Below are positions 15,106 through 24,761 of a DNA stretch of 64,000 bases, piece after piece; within the stretch, counting starts at the first letter, position 1; every line of letters starts with the position of its first letter. Location of the stretch: NCBI RefSeq assembly GCF_019711515.1, contig NZ_JAIGNO010000003.1:310001-374000 (forward strand), read 5' to 3'. The position numbers were made by a program, and so were the translations under genes. This DNA is from Qipengyuania qiaonensis (lineage in GTDB: Bacteria; Pseudomonadota; Alphaproteobacteria; Sphingomonadales; Sphingomonadaceae). The notes beneath the pieces were generated by a model. That model was not told the origin of the DNA. It saw nothing but the letters and a program-made list of their open reading frames with translations, and made no database searches.

Positions 15106-15398
15106 GCGCGCAGATTCGCCCATTCCGGATGGCGGTCGAACTGTGCCGCGACATAGGAACAGCTCGGAACGATCCTGAACCCTTCGCTGCGCGCATCGTT
15201 CACGATGGCTTCCACCAGCTTTGCCGCGATACCCCGGCCGCGCATGTCGGGCGGGACCACCGTGTGTTCGGCATCGCGGGCTTCGCCGCGGACCGTCCAT
15301 GTCAGCTTGCCTGCATAAGCGCCGGTGCCGTCGGTTGCGATGTACTCGCCCTTGGTGCCGCGATCCTCGCTGCGAATCGCTATTTCGGCAGTTTCCAT
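15102..15398 (-). CDS. GNAT-family N-acetyltransferase (YjdJ-like, COG2388 type)
   Basis: A 98-residue small acetyltransferase. The acetyl-CoA site is visible as VVPPDMRGRGIAAKLVEA (about residues 47-64), followed by the IVPSCSYVAAQFDRHPEW ending typical of this short family. Substrate unknown. The ATG at 15398 was chosen because the protein then matches family length; a longer in-frame extension has no support. It is convergent with the YdbT-like gene, sharing a CTAG stop overlap, and divergent from threonine aldolase. Confidence 0.88.
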   Translation of the reverse strand: METAEIAIRSEDRGTKGEYIATDGTGAYAGKLTWTVRGEARDAEHTVVPPDMRGRGIAAKLVEAIVNDARSEGFRIVPSCSYVAAQFDRHPEWANLRA

Positions 15399-15452
15399 CG
15401 TCGAACCTTTCCTTTCTGTGCAAGCAATGCGCCGATGGTTATGGGCGTTCCG

Positions 15453-16448
15453 ATGCAGTTCCTCTCCGACAATGCCGCTGCGGTCCACCCGGCCGTCTGG
15501 GATGCCCTGAAAGCCGCGGATGGGCCCGATTCTCCCTATGATGGCGATGCGTTGAGCGCCGCACTCGACGGGAGATTTTCCGAACTGTTCGGCAAACCCT
15601 GCACGGTTCTCTGGGTCGCTACGGGCACCGCGGCCAACTGCCTTGCCCTGGCGACGATCGTCCAGCCCCACGGGGGCGTCGTCTGTCACCAAGAGGCGCA
15701 TATCGAGGTCGACGAGGGCGGTGCGCCGGGTTTCTACCTGCACGGCGCAAAGCTGATGCTTGCTGGCGGACAGAGCGCGAAACTAACGCCCGCTGCGATC
15801 CTTGCCGCTATCGATCCGATCCGCGACGATGTGCATCAGGTGCAGCCGCATGCCATCGCGATCACCCAAGCGAGCGAATATGGCTGCAGCTATCGGCCCG
15901 ATGAAATCGCGGCGATTGCCGATCTGGCCCGCGACAGGGGTCTCGCTTTGCACATGGATGGCGCACGCTTTGCCAATGCGGCGGCATTTCTGGGCTGCGC
16001 GCCGGCCGAAGCTGCGGGTCCGGTGGATACGCTCAGCTTCGGCTTCATCAAGAACGGAGCGATGAGTGCGGAGGCGATCGTGTTCTTCGATGCAGGGGCG
16101 GCCGATGTGGCGCGCTATCGCCGCAAGCGGGCGGGGCATCTCCAATCCAAGGGCCGCTATCTCGCCGCCCAGCTCCTGGCGATGCTCGATGGCGATCTGT
16201 GGCTGGACAATGCGCGCCACGCCAACTCCGCCGCGCAGGAAATCGGTTTGGCCTGCGCAGAGCGATTGATGCACCCGGTGGAGGCCAACGAAGTGTTTGT
16301 TCGCTGTAGCGCCGCCGAGCGCGAGGCACTGCGCGCGCAGGGTTTCGGCTTCTACGACTGGGGCGATGGCGCCGCACGTTTCGTAACCGCCTGGAACACA
16401 CGCGCCGAAGATGCGTCGGCGCTCGCCCAAGCGATCGGCAATCTATGA
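15453..16448 (+). CDS. Low-specificity L-threonine aldolase-like PLP enzyme
   Basis: A 331-residue fold-type I PLP enzyme, predicted to cleave threonine or allo-threonine to glycine and acetaldehyde. Marks are WVATGTAANCLAL (phosphate-binding turn), HMDGARFANA and FIKNG with the PLP lysine K200. The start is uncertain: ATG at 15453 (MQFLSDN) fits the family's usual beginning, while ATG at 15435 or 15441 would add four to six residues. The stop overlaps the next gene's ATG (ATGA). Related beta-eliminating lyases cannot be excluded. Confidence 0.88.
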   Translation: MQFLSDNAAAVHPAVWDALKAADGPDSPYDGDALSAALDGRFSELFGKPCTVLWVATGTAANCLALATIVQPHGGVVCHQEAHIEVDEGGAPGFYLHGAKLMLAGGQSAKLTPAAILAAIDPIRDDVHQVQPHAIAITQASEYGCSYRPDEIAAIADLARDRGLALHMDGARFANAAAFLGCAPAEAAGPVDTLSFGFIKNGAMSAEAIVFFDAGAADVARYRRKRAGHLQSKGRYLAAQLLAMLDGDLWLDNARHANSAAQEIGLACAERLMHPVEANEVFVRCSAAEREALRAQGFGFYDWGDGAARFVTAWNTRAEDASALAQAIGNL

Positions 16449-17389
16449 GCGCGGCAAGCGAGGCGGAAAGCCTCTTCACTCCGAAAAATTTCGCGGCATT
16501 CCTGCTGGTCAGTGTAATCTGGGGCGGAACCTGGCTGGTGATCCGCGATCAGATCGCTAGCGTTCCGGCAGGCTGGTCGATCTCCTACCGGTTTATCGTC
16601 GCCGCGCTCGGCATGTTCGCGCTAGCCGCGCTGCGGCGCGAAAGCCTGATGCTCGGCCGGGGGGGATTGCGCTGGGCATTCCTGCTGGGTCTGTTCCAGT
16701 TCACCCTCAATTTTGTCTTCGTTTATAATGCGGAAGGCTACATCACCTCGGGTCTGGTTGCGGTCATGTTCGCCCTGCTGGTGGTGCCCAATGCGATTCT
16801 GGGACGGATTTTCCTCGGCCAGAAGATCACCGGGCCGTTTGTTGTGGGCTCGGCGATCGCCGCCATCGGCGTGGCACTGCTGTTCGCGCATGAATGGCGC
16901 TCCTCGCCCGCGACCTTGCAGCAAGTGCTGCTGGGCGCGGGGCTGACGGTTTGCGGCATAGTGTCGGCCAGCGCGGCCAATATAACGCAAGCGATGGAAG
17001 GGGCGAAGAAGCAGCCGTTTCTCGCTCTGCTGGCCTGGGCAATGACCGCAGGAGTCGTCATCAACAGCGCATTCGCACTGGCGACATCCGGCCTGCCGCA
17101 ATTCGATCCGCGACCTTCCTACACGCTTGGCATTCTTTACCTCGGGCTTGCCGGTTCGGTAGTGACCTTCCCGCTCTATTACGGCCTCGTGCGCAAGGTC
17201 GGGGCGGGGCAGGCGGCCTACAGCTCGGTCGTCGTGCCGGTCGTGGCAATGGTACTGTCGACACTGTTCGAAGCGTTCGAATGGGGACCGCTTCCGATAG
17301 CTGGTGCCGCCATCACGCTGATCGGCATGGTCGTCGCGATGCGCGGCAGGGCAAGCGCACCCCCGCGCCGCGCTACTCCCGAGCCATGA
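16445..17389 (+). CDS. EamA/DMT-family transporter
   Basis: A 314-residue inner membrane protein with about ten hydrophobic helices and two EamA repeats. The first repeat opens with FLLVSVIWGGTWLVIRDQ, the signature of the drug/metabolite transporter superfamily. It overlaps the threonine aldolase gene by ATGA, so the two are coupled; export of an amino acid or related metabolite is plausible but unproven. The 3' end overlaps the convergent SDR gene by 17 bp. Confidence 0.92.
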   Translation: MSAASEAESLFTPKNFAAFLLVSVIWGGTWLVIRDQIASVPAGWSISYRFIVAALGMFALAALRRESLMLGRGGLRWAFLLGLFQFTLNFVFVYNAEGYITSGLVAVMFALLVVPNAILGRIFLGQKITGPFVVGSAIAAIGVALLFAHEWRSSPATLQQVLLGAGLTVCGIVSASAANITQAMEGAKKQPFLALLAWAMTAGVVINSAFALATSGLPQFDPRPSYTLGILYLGLAGSVVTFPLYYGLVRKVGAGQAAYSSVVVPVVAMVLSTLFEAFEWGPLPIAGAAITLIGMVVAMRGRASAPPRRATPEP

Positions 17390-18158
17390 TGGCGGCGAGG
17401 CCTTCGCGATAGGTCGGATGGCGCGGCTTCCAGCCAAGCACCCGTTTGGCCTTGCCATTGGCGACACGGCGGTTCTCGGCATAGAACCCGCGCGCCATAG
17501 GTGACAGATCGGCTTCCTCCAGAGTTACAAGGGGCGGTGGTTCGACATCGAGCCGGCGACAAGCCTCCTCGATCACCGCATTCTGGCTCGCCGGCAGATC
17601 GTCGGACAGGTTGTAGGCGCCTGGCGGAACCGCCTGCTCGAACGCCGCGACCACGCCTGCGACGATATCGTCCACATGGACCCGGCTGAAAACCTGTCCG
17701 GGCAGGTCGATCCGGTGCGCCTTGCCTGCCTCGATCCGGTCGAAAGCGCTGCGTCCCGGGCCGTAAATCCCGGGCAGGCGGAATACCCGCGCACCCGCTT
17801 CCAGCCACCGCGCATCGCATTCGGCCCGCGCGCTTCGCCGCCCGCTGCCTGTAGGAGAAGCCTCGTCGACCCATGCGCCATCGGCATCGCCATAGACGCC
17901 GGTGGACGAGAGATAAGCGAGCATTCGTCCCTTCAGCGCGTCACCATAACGGTCCAGCACCGGATCGCTGCCATCGGCCGGGGGCGCGGAGCTCAGGACA
18001 TGCGATGCCTGCGCAAGAGCGGCGGACACACCGTCCCGTTCGTCGAACCCGATATTCCCCGCGCTGCCCGTGGCCTCGACCTGCCAGCCGCGTCCTCGCA
18101 TCGCATAGGCGATCCGCGATGCGGTATAACCGAGGCCGAAGATCAGCAGGCGGCTCAT
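17373..18158 (-). CDS. NAD(P)-dependent epimerase-like SDR (YeeZ-type)
   Basis: A 261-residue extended SDR with a Rossmann fold. The N-terminal dinucleotide loop is FGLGYTAS (residues 7-14), then YLSSTGVYGD with the catalytic Ser/Tyr region, then RLPGIYGPGR. It is of the short nucleoside-diphosphate-sugar epimerase type; the substrate is unknown. The ATG at 18158 overlaps the stop of a 25-codon upstream ORF with a strong ribosome site (ATGA), so translation is probably coupled to it. It is convergent with the EamA gene. Confidence 0.88.
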   Translation of the reverse strand: MSRLLIFGLGYTASRIAYAMRGRGWQVEATGSAGNIGFDERDGVSAALAQASHVLSSAPPADGSDPVLDRYGDALKGRMLAYLSSTGVYGDADGAWVDEASPTGSGRRSARAECDARWLEAGARVFRLPGIYGPGRSAFDRIEAGKAHRIDLPGQVFSRVHVDDIVAGVVAAFEQAVPPGAYNLSDDLPASQNAVIEEACRRLDVEPPPLVTLEEADLSPMARGFYAENRRVANGKAKRVLGWKPRHPTYREGLAAIMARE

Positions 18159-18232
18159 GCGCAGCGGGGACGCGGGCGTGTCGCCGCGTCGATGTCGAGA
18201 ATGCCGCTGACGGCAAAAGGCAGGTTCGGCAT
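18155..18232 (-). CDS. Short leader ORF (25 aa) coupled to the SDR gene
   Basis: The ATG at 18232 is preceded by a near-perfect ribosome site (GGAGG, 6 bp away). The 25-codon frame encodes a short peptide ending in RPRPRCA and stops in an ATGA overlap with the start of the SDR gene at 18158. The SDR start itself has no ribosome site of its own. A regulatory or coupling uORF is the simplest reading; a functional small protein is also possible. Confidence 0.5.
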   Translation of the reverse strand: MPNLPFAVSGILDIDAATRPRPRCA

Positions 18233-18375
18233 GATGATCCTCCTTCCCGCTGCTGCGCGAGTGCCGCGAATCTGTCAATCGCGCGACGGTTGCGGCGCGG
18301 CGAGTGAACGCAAAGTCTCGACGGGCGTTGCAATGGGTGACAGAGCACTTCCGACCCAGAACCGACAGGACCTTC

Positions 18376-21027
18376 ATGGATATTGCGCGCACTCCCGCCA
18401 CGCCCGACGGCAATCCCGAAATGGCCGATGCGGCCGTCGAACCCAAGGCGCCGCCCGAAATCCGCCGCGAGGATTATGCGCCGTTTCCCTGGCTTGTGCC
18501 GACGATCCGGATGGAATTCGACCTCGGCCTGGAGAAGACCCGGGTCAGGACGACCATGGATGTCGAGCGCAATCCGGCTGCCGATGCCTCGCCGACGATC
18601 CGTTTGAATGGTGATGGCCTCCAGCCAGTCTCGCTGACCTGCGACGGGGGCGATTGCGCGGGCCATATGATGGATGGCGACGATCTGGTCATTACCTTGG
18701 AAGGCGATCGCCACACGATCGAGATCGTCACCGAAATCGACCCGTCCGGCAATTCGCAGCTGATGGGGCTCTACGCCTCGGGCGGCATGCTTTGCACCCA
18801 GTGCGAGGCAGAGGGTTTTCGTCGTATCGCCTTCTTCCCCGATCGCCCCGATGTACTGAGCACCTACACCGTGCGGATGAGCGGACCCAAGGCGCAGTTC
18901 CCGGTGCTGCTATGCAATGGGAACCGCACGGGCGAGGGTGAGGGCGGCGACACGCACTGGGCCGAATGGCACGATCCCTGGCCCAAGCCGTCCTATCTCT
19001 TCGCGCTGGTGGCGGGCGATCTCGTCGCCCGGACCGACAGCTTCACCACCATGGGCGGCCGCGAGGTGGAGCTCAACGTCTGGGTCCGCGAGGGCGATCT
19101 CGACCGGACCGAGCACGCGATGGAAAGCCTCAAGCGCTCGATGAAGTGGGACGAGGAAATATTCGGCCGCGAGTACGATCTCGACCTGTTCAACATCGTC
19201 GCCGTGTCCGATTTCAACATGGGGGCGATGGAGAACAAGGGCCTCAACATCTTCAACACCAAATATGTCCTTGCCGACCCCGACACCGCCACCGACGGCG
19301 ATTATGACGGTATCGAGGGGGTAATCGGTCACGAATATTTCCACAACTGGTCGGGTAACCGCATCACCTGCCGCGATTGGTTCCAGTTGAGCCTCAAGGA
19401 AGGCTTCACGGTACTACGCGACCAGTTGTTCAGCGCCGATATGGGCAGCGCACCGGTCAAGCGGATCGAGGACGTGCGCGTGCTGCGGGGGGTACAGTTT
19501 CCCGAGGATTCAGGTCCGTTGGCGCATCCCATTCGGCCCGATTCCTATCGTGAGATCAGTAACTTCTATACCAGTACGGTGTACAACAAGGGCGCAGAAG
19601 TCATACGCATGATGCGCAGCATGGCTGGAGAGGAGCTGTTCCGGAAAGGCACCGATCTCTATTTCGATCGCCATGACGGCGAAGCGGCGACCTGCGAGGA
19701 TTTCGTAAAGGCGATCGAGGACGGCACGGGGCTGGACCTAGTCCGGTTTCGCCGATGGTATGCGCAGGCCGGAACGCCGAAGGTAGTACTTAAGCTCGAG
19801 CATGAGGGAGAGACCGCGAAGATCAGGCTCGCGCAGACGGTTCCGGCGACTCCGGGCCAACCCGTCAAGGAACCCATGCCGATCCCGCTCAAGCTGGCCT
19901 TGTTCGATCGCTCCACGGGAAAGCATGGCGGTGAAGAACTCGTCGTGCTGGGCGAGGAAAGCGCGGAATTCGCCTTCGACGGTTTTGCCGAAAAGCCGGT
20001 CCTTTCGATCAATCGCACCTTTTCCGCGCCTGTCTCGATCGAGCGCGCCGTACCGCGTGAGGATCTCGTTTTCCTGGCGGCGCGAGACGATGACCCGTTT
20101 GCGCGCTATGAGGCGATGCAGGAACTGATGACCGGCTATCTCGTCGCGGCGGTCTCCGGCGATCTTGGCGAAAATGAGCGTGAGGCCGCCCGCGCCGATA
20201 TCGCCCGCGCACTGGAGGCCGTGATCGAGGACGATCGACTCGACGACCTCATGCGTGGCGAACTGATGATGATGCCCAGTCACAGCTATATCGCCGAACA
20301 GATGCTCGTTGCCGAACCGGGTCGTATCCATGCCGAGAGGGAAGCGTTGAAGGCCGATCTGGGTGCGCGGCTCGCATCGCCGTTCCATGCGCTGTACGAT
20401 CGTGCCGCGAAGATAGAGTTTTCGCTTGGTGCTGAAGCAAAGGGTGCGCGCAAAGTCAAAACGCTGATACTCGGCTACGCTGCCGCCAGCGATCCGGCAA
20501 AGGCCGTAGAACTTGCGGCCTGGCAATACGATCGCGCCGACAACATGACCGATCGTCAGGGTGCGCTGATGGTACTGGCTGGCCTCGACAGCGTAGAGCG
20601 CACCGACAAATTGCTCGATTTCTACAATCGTTATCGAGGCAACGCGCTGGTCATCGACAAATGGTTCGCGCTTCAAGCGAGTTCTCTGCATCCACAGGTG
20701 ATCGAGCACGTCAAGGCGCTGAGCGAACATGCCGACTTCACACTGAAGAATCCCAACCGGGTGCGCTCGCTCTATATGGCTTTCGCCGCCAACCCCCACG
20801 GCTTCCATGCCGCCGACGGGGAGGGGTACGACTTGATCGCAGATCTGATCCTGGAACTCGATCCGATCAACGCGCAGACGGCTGCACGCTCCGTTCCTCC
20901 GCTAGGACGCTGGAGGCGGATTGAGCCAGGACGGGCCAGGCTGATGCGCGAAGCTCTCGATCGGATCGCTGCAGCCCCCCGGCTGTCGCGCGACACATTC
21001 GAGCAGGTAACCCGCTCGCTGGGTTAG
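18376..21027 (+). CDS. pepN: Aminopeptidase N (M1 family zinc metallopeptidase)
   Basis: 883 residues, close to the E. coli PepN length of 870. The substrate-binding GAMEN motif is at 283-287. The zinc site HEYFH is at 319-323, with E342 nineteen residues on, completing HEXXH-X18-E. It acts in the cytoplasm on N-terminal residues of peptides. The ATG at 18376 is the most likely start; longer in-frame starts back to 18304 lack support. It is divergent from the leader ORF and SDR. pgeF follows 6 bp after its stop. Confidence 0.97.
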   Translation: MDIARTPATPDGNPEMADAAVEPKAPPEIRREDYAPFPWLVPTIRMEFDLGLEKTRVRTTMDVERNPAADASPTIRLNGDGLQPVSLTCDGGDCAGHMMDGDDLVITLEGDRHTIEIVTEIDPSGNSQLMGLYASGGMLCTQCEAEGFRRIAFFPDRPDVLSTYTVRMSGPKAQFPVLLCNGNRTGEGEGGDTHWAEWHDPWPKPSYLFALVAGDLVARTDSFTTMGGREVELNVWVREGDLDRTEHAMESLKRSMKWDEEIFGREYDLDLFNIVAVSDFNMGAMENKGLNIFNTKYVLADPDTATDGDYDGIEGVIGHEYFHNWSGNRITCRDWFQLSLKEGFTVLRDQLFSADMGSAPVKRIEDVRVLRGVQFPEDSGPLAHPIRPDSYREISNFYTSTVYNKGAEVIRMMRSMAGEELFRKGTDLYFDRHDGEAATCEDFVKAIEDGTGLDLVRFRRWYAQAGTPKVVLKLEHEGETAKIRLAQTVPATPGQPVKEPMPIPLKLALFDRSTGKHGGEELVVLGEESAEFAFDGFAEKPVLSINRTFSAPVSIERAVPREDLVFLAARDDDPFARYEAMQELMTGYLVAAVSGDLGENEREAARADIARALEAVIEDDRLDDLMRGELMMMPSHSYIAEQMLVAEPGRIHAEREALKADLGARLASPFHALYDRAAKIEFSLGAEAKGARKVKTLILGYAAASDPAKAVELAAWQYDRADNMTDRQGALMVLAGLDSVERTDKLLDFYNRYRGNALVIDKWFALQASSLHPQVIEHVKALSEHADFTLKNPNRVRSLYMAFAANPHGFHAADGEGYDLIADLILELDPINAQTAARSVPPLGRWRRIEPGRARLMREALDRIAAAPRLSRDTFEQVTRSLG

Positions 21028-21033
21028 GTCGTC

Positions 21034-21702
21034 ATGGGGGATCATCTGCAAGCGCGCGTTTTGGAGGGCCTGCCACACGGTTTCTCGACCGCGCGGGAAC
21101 CGGATCTCGCGGCCATTTTGCCGGGTGCCGAACTGGTCAGGGTCAAGCAGGTCCACGGCCGAGCCGTCGTCGAGGCGACAAAGGCGAGAGATGCTCTTCT
21201 CGAGGCCGACGGGATCGTGAGCGCCCGCACGGGTCTGTTGCTCGGCATTGTCACCGCCGATTGTGCACCGGTGCTGTTCGCCGACCCGGTCGCGGGTGTG
21301 GTGGGGGCGGCGCATGCGGGCTGGCGCGGTGCACTTGGCGGTGTTCTCGAGGAAACGGTCACGGCCATGATCGCTCTTGGAGCTCAGCCAGAGAATATCG
21401 GTGCCGCGATCGGTCCTACGATCTCCCAGCCCAGTTATGAAGTAGACCAGGCTTTCGAGCGACAGTTCGCTGAAACGGATTCGCACTTCTTCGCGGCCGG
21501 TCGCGAGGGGCATCTGCAATTCGATCTCCCCGCCTATGTCGTACATCGTTTGAGCAAAGTTGGGGTGAGCCGGGTCGAGGATCTCGCCGAGGATACCTAC
21601 TCGCAACCGGGGCGATTTCACTCTTACCGCCGCGCCACACATCGCGGGGAAACGACGAACGGGCGCCAGCTCAGCGTAATAGGGCTTCCCGCCAGCGGCT
21701 GA
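21034..21702 (+). CDS. pgeF: Peptidoglycan editing factor / purine nucleoside phosphorylase-type laccase-domain protein
   Basis: A 222-residue protein of the YfiH/multi-copper polyphenol oxidoreductase fold. Family residues are in VKQVHGR (His), TADCAPVLF (Cys) and AAHAGWRG (His), the metal/active site set. Members remove wrongly incorporated L-Ser from peptidoglycan precursors or act as nucleoside phosphorylases. It is slightly shorter than the usual 240-260 residues. It starts 6 bp after the pepN stop, so the pair is probably co-transcribed. Confidence 0.92.
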   Translation: MGDHLQARVLEGLPHGFSTAREPDLAAILPGAELVRVKQVHGRAVVEATKARDALLEADGIVSARTGLLLGIVTADCAPVLFADPVAGVVGAAHAGWRGALGGVLEETVTAMIALGAQPENIGAAIGPTISQPSYEVDQAFERQFAETDSHFFAAGREGHLQFDLPAYVVHRLSKVGVSRVEDLAEDTYSQPGRFHSYRRATHRGETTNGRQLSVIGLPASG

Positions 21703-21924
21703 GGCGTGTGCTGCATTTCGAAGCCCAAGCGTGCCAAAAGGCGGTTGGCAACCAGTCGCATAGCGGCTAGAGGCGCCACCAAACCGGCACACCGGGGGCT
21801 GTCGCGCACGTATCGCATATTCGGGCGCACCGGCTTTCCGAGAGGGCGGGTACTGGATTCGCACAAGGCGCCGAAACCCGTCCGGGTGGAGGCGCACTAC
21901 CAAGGCAGGCAAGGCAAAGCGCTG

Positions 21925-22497
21925 ATGGCAGACACCGCTGCAACCGCAACTCCCGAAACGACCGGCGTGGCCGATGACGGCATCCGCCGCCGGGATTTTC
22001 TCGACATCGCCGCAGTCAGTGCCGCAGGCATCGGCGGCCTGGCGGTGATCTACCCGCTGATCAGCCAGATGGCGCCGTCGAAGGATGTTCTCGCCGCCAG
22101 TTCGACCGAGGTCGACGTTTCGGCGATTCAGCCGGGGCAGGCGATCAAGGCGATCTTCCGCAAACAGCCGCTGTTTGTGCGCCGCCTGACACCAGCTGAG
22201 ATCCAGGCCGCCAACGCCGTCAGCACCGGTTCGCTGCGCGATCCGCAAACCTTGGCCGAACGAACCAAGGAAGGTCATGAGGATATGCTCGTGACGATGG
22301 GTGTCTGCACCCACCTTGGCTGTGTCCCTCTGGGCGCCGCGGAAGGCGAGGTGAAGGGCGAGTTTGGCGGCTATTTCTGCCCCTGCCACGGTTCGCATTA
22401 TGATACCGCCGGCCGCATCCGCAAAGGCCCGGCGCCGACCAATCTCGAAGTGCCCGAATACGAGTTCACTTCTGACACCGTCATTCAGGTCGGCTGA
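21925..22497 (+). CDS. petA: Ubiquinol-cytochrome c reductase, Rieske iron-sulfur subunit
   Basis: 190 residues. The N-terminus has a twin-arginine signal ([19 protein letters not shown]) that anchors the protein. The [2Fe-2S] ligands are C128 and H130 in CTHLGC, and C152 and H155 in CPCHGS; C133 and C154 form the expected disulfide. It is part of complex III and passes electrons from quinol to cytochrome c1. The ATG at 21925 was chosen; the in-frame 73 upstream codons do not look like protein. First gene of petABC. Confidence 0.97.
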   Translation: MADTAATATPETTGVADDGIRRRDFLDIAAVSAAGIGGLAVIYPLISQMAPSKDVLAASSTEVDVSAIQPGQAIKAIFRKQPLFVRRLTPAEIQAANAVSTGSLRDPQTLAERTKEGHEDMLVTMGVCTHLGCVPLGAAEGEVKGEFGGYFCPCHGSHYDTAGRIRKGPAPTNLEVPEYEFTSDTVIQVG

Positions 22498-22520
22498 GCT
22501 TAGAGAGAAGAGACGATACG

Positions 22521-23813
22521 ATGAGCTTTCCCTGGGCCAAGGAATATACCCCGACCAACGGGGTCATGAAGTTCCTCGACGAGAAGCTGCCACTGCCGCG
22601 CCTCGTCTACAACGCCGTCGGCGCGGGCTACCCGGTACCTCGCAATCTGAGCTATTTCTGGAATTTCGGCGTTCTCGCCGGCTTCTTCCTCGTGCTGCAG
22701 ATTGTCACCGGTGTGGTCTTGGCAATGCATTATGCCGCCAATGCGCAGGTCGCCTTTGCGACGACCGAACACATCATGCGCGATGTCAATTGGGGCTGGC
22801 TGATGCGCTATGCGCACGCGAACGGCGCCAGCTTCTTCTTCATCGTCGTCTACCTGCATATTTTCCGCGGCCTCTTCTTTTCGTCGTACAAGGCGCCGCG
22901 TGAGATGATCTGGCTGCTCGGCGTCGTCATCTTCCTGCTGATGATGGCGACCGCGTTCATGGGCTATGTTCTGCCCTGGGGCCAGATGAGCTTCTGGGGT
23001 GCCAAGGTGATCACCGGCCTGTTCGGGGCAATCCCAGTAATCGGGGAACCGATCCAGATCTGGCTGCTCGGCGGCTTCGCCCCGGACAACGCCGCGCTGA
23101 ACCGTTTCTTCAGCCTGCACTTCCTGCTGCCCTTCGTGATCGCGGGCGTCGTGATCCTGCATATCTGGGCGCTCCATATCCCGGGTTCGTCGAACCCGAC
23201 CGGCGTCGAGGTGAAGAGCGAAAGCGATACGCTACCCTTCCATCCTTATTACACGGCGAAGGATGGTTTCGGGCTCGGCGTCGCGCTCATCCTGTTCTTT
23301 GCGATGGTGTTCTTCCTGCCGAATGCTCTGGGCCACCCCGACAACTATATCGAGGCGAACCCTCTCTCGACACCTGCACACATCGTGCCCGAATGGTACT
23401 TCTGGCCGTTCTACGCGATCCTGCGCGCCTTTACCGTCGACTTCCTGTTCATTCCGGCAAAGCTGATGGGCGTGATCGCGATGTTTGGGTCGATCCTGAT
23501 CTGGTTCTTCCTGCCCTGGCTCGACAAGTCGCCGGTGCGCAGCGGCCATTATCGCCCGCTGTTCCGCAAGTTCTTCTACGTCTTGCTCATCTGCATGGCG
23601 GTGTTGTTCTACTGCGGCGGTGCTCCTGCTGAAGAGCCTTTCGTGATGATGAGCCAGATCGCGACGGCTTACTACTTCCTCCACTTCCTGGTGATCCTTC
23701 CGATCGTCAGCCAGATCGAGAAGCCTCAACCGCTGCCCTATTCGATCACCGAAGCCGTTCTGGGCTCGGACGAGAAGGCAGTGCTTGGCGAAAACGCCAA
23801 AGCGGCGGCCTAA
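22521..23813 (+). CDS. petB: Ubiquinol-cytochrome c reductase, cytochrome b
   Basis: A 430-residue integral membrane subunit with two b-type hemes and about eight helices. Quinol-site features are visible: [16 protein letters not shown] with heme histidines, [26 protein letters not shown] and the PEW loop in [12 protein letters not shown]. The length is typical for alphaproteobacteria. It lies 23 bp after petA and 19 bp before petC. Confidence 0.98.
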   Translation: MSFPWAKEYTPTNGVMKFLDEKLPLPRLVYNAVGAGYPVPRNLSYFWNFGVLAGFFLVLQIVTGVVLAMHYAANAQVAFATTEHIMRDVNWGWLMRYAHANGASFFFIVVYLHIFRGLFFSSYKAPREMIWLLGVVIFLLMMATAFMGYVLPWGQMSFWGAKVITGLFGAIPVIGEPIQIWLLGGFAPDNAALNRFFSLHFLLPFVIAGVVILHIWALHIPGSSNPTGVEVKSESDTLPFHPYYTAKDGFGLGVALILFFAMVFFLPNALGHPDNYIEANPLSTPAHIVPEWYFWPFYAILRAFTVDFLFIPAKLMGVIAMFGSILIWFFLPWLDKSPVRSGHYRPLFRKFFYVLLICMAVLFYCGGAPAEEPFVMMSQIATAYYFLHFLVILPIVSQIEKPQPLPYSITEAVLGSDEKAVLGENAKAAA

Positions 23814-23832
23814 GCGAGTACGAGAAAAAGAC

Positions 23833-24684
23833 ATGACCAAGCTTCTCAGCATCCGCCTCGTCGCGATACTCGTCGGCCTCGGTTTCACAGTTGTTGCGCT
23901 CTATTCCTTCGTCGTCGGCGCCTATGCTGCGATCACCGAAGAAGCGCCCGGCCACCTGCCCTACGAAGAGCCGCGCGACATCGCCTACTCTTTCGATGGC
24001 CCTTTCGGTAAGTGGGACGTTCAGCAGCTGCAGCGCGGCTTCAAGGTCTACAACGAAGTTTGTTCTGCTTGCCACAGCCTTAAATATGTCGCCTTCCGCG
24101 ACCTCGAACAGATTGGTTACGATGAAGGCCAGGTGAAAGCCTTCGCCGCGTCCAAGCAAGTCCCGGGCATCGACCCGAACACGGGCGAGGCAACCACGCG
24201 TCCGGGCCTGCCGACCGATTACTTCCCCTCGCCCTACCCAAACAATGTCGCGGCGGCAGCGGCGAACAACAACGCCATTCCGCCAGACCTCTCGCTGATG
24301 ACCAAGGCGCGGCATGACGGTACGAACTATGTTGCGTCACTGCTTGCGGGATATGCCGAACCCAGTGCGGAACTGCTTGAAGAGCATCCGGAAGCGGCTC
24401 CGGGGCCGGGGTTGCACCACAACCCCTATTTCCCGAACCTGAATCTCGCGATGGCTCCCCCGTTGGCGATGACCGGGCAGGTGACATATGACGACGGCAC
24501 GGAAGCCACGGTCCAGCAAATGTCCGAAGACGTTGCCGCCTTCCTGACCTGGACTGCCGAGCCGACGCTGGTGAAGCGCAAACAGACCGGCTGGCCGGTG
24601 CTGATTTTCCTGCTGTTCGCAACCGTTCTCGCATATCTGTCGAAGAACCAGATCTGGGCAGCGGCAAAACGCAAGAACGGCTGA
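23833..24684 (+). CDS. petC: Ubiquinol-cytochrome c reductase, cytochrome c1
   Basis: 283 residues with an N-terminal hydrophobic segment, the heme c site CSACH at 77-81, and a C-terminal membrane anchor (VLIFLLFATVLAYLS). The axial methionine is probably in the NLAMAPPLAM segment. It hands electrons to soluble or membrane cytochrome c on the periplasmic side. ATG at 23833. The operon ends at a hairpin at 24711-24744. Confidence 0.97.
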   Translation: MTKLLSIRLVAILVGLGFTVVALYSFVVGAYAAITEEAPGHLPYEEPRDIAYSFDGPFGKWDVQQLQRGFKVYNEVCSACHSLKYVAFRDLEQIGYDEGQVKAFAASKQVPGIDPNTGEATTRPGLPTDYFPSPYPNNVAAAAANNNAIPPDLSLMTKARHDGTNYVASLLAGYAEPSAELLEEHPEAAPGPGLHHNPYFPNLNLAMAPPLAMTGQVTYDDGTEATVQQMSEDVAAFLTWTAEPTLVKRKQTGWPVLIFLLFATVLAYLSKNQIWAAAKRKNG

Positions 24685-24710
24685 GCAGCCGGTTCGAAGC
24701 GAATGATTAG

Positions 24711-24744
24711 CGCCCCTTGCGTCCCAGCGATGCAAGGGGCGTTC
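24711..24744 (+). terminator. petABC terminator
   Basis: CGCCCCTTGC (24711-24720) pairs perfectly with GCAAGGGGCG (24732-24741) around an 11-base loop, followed by TTCTGATT. It lies between petC and the apt ribosome site. Confidence 0.7.
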
Positions 24745-24761
24745 TGATTCCGGGAGAAGGC

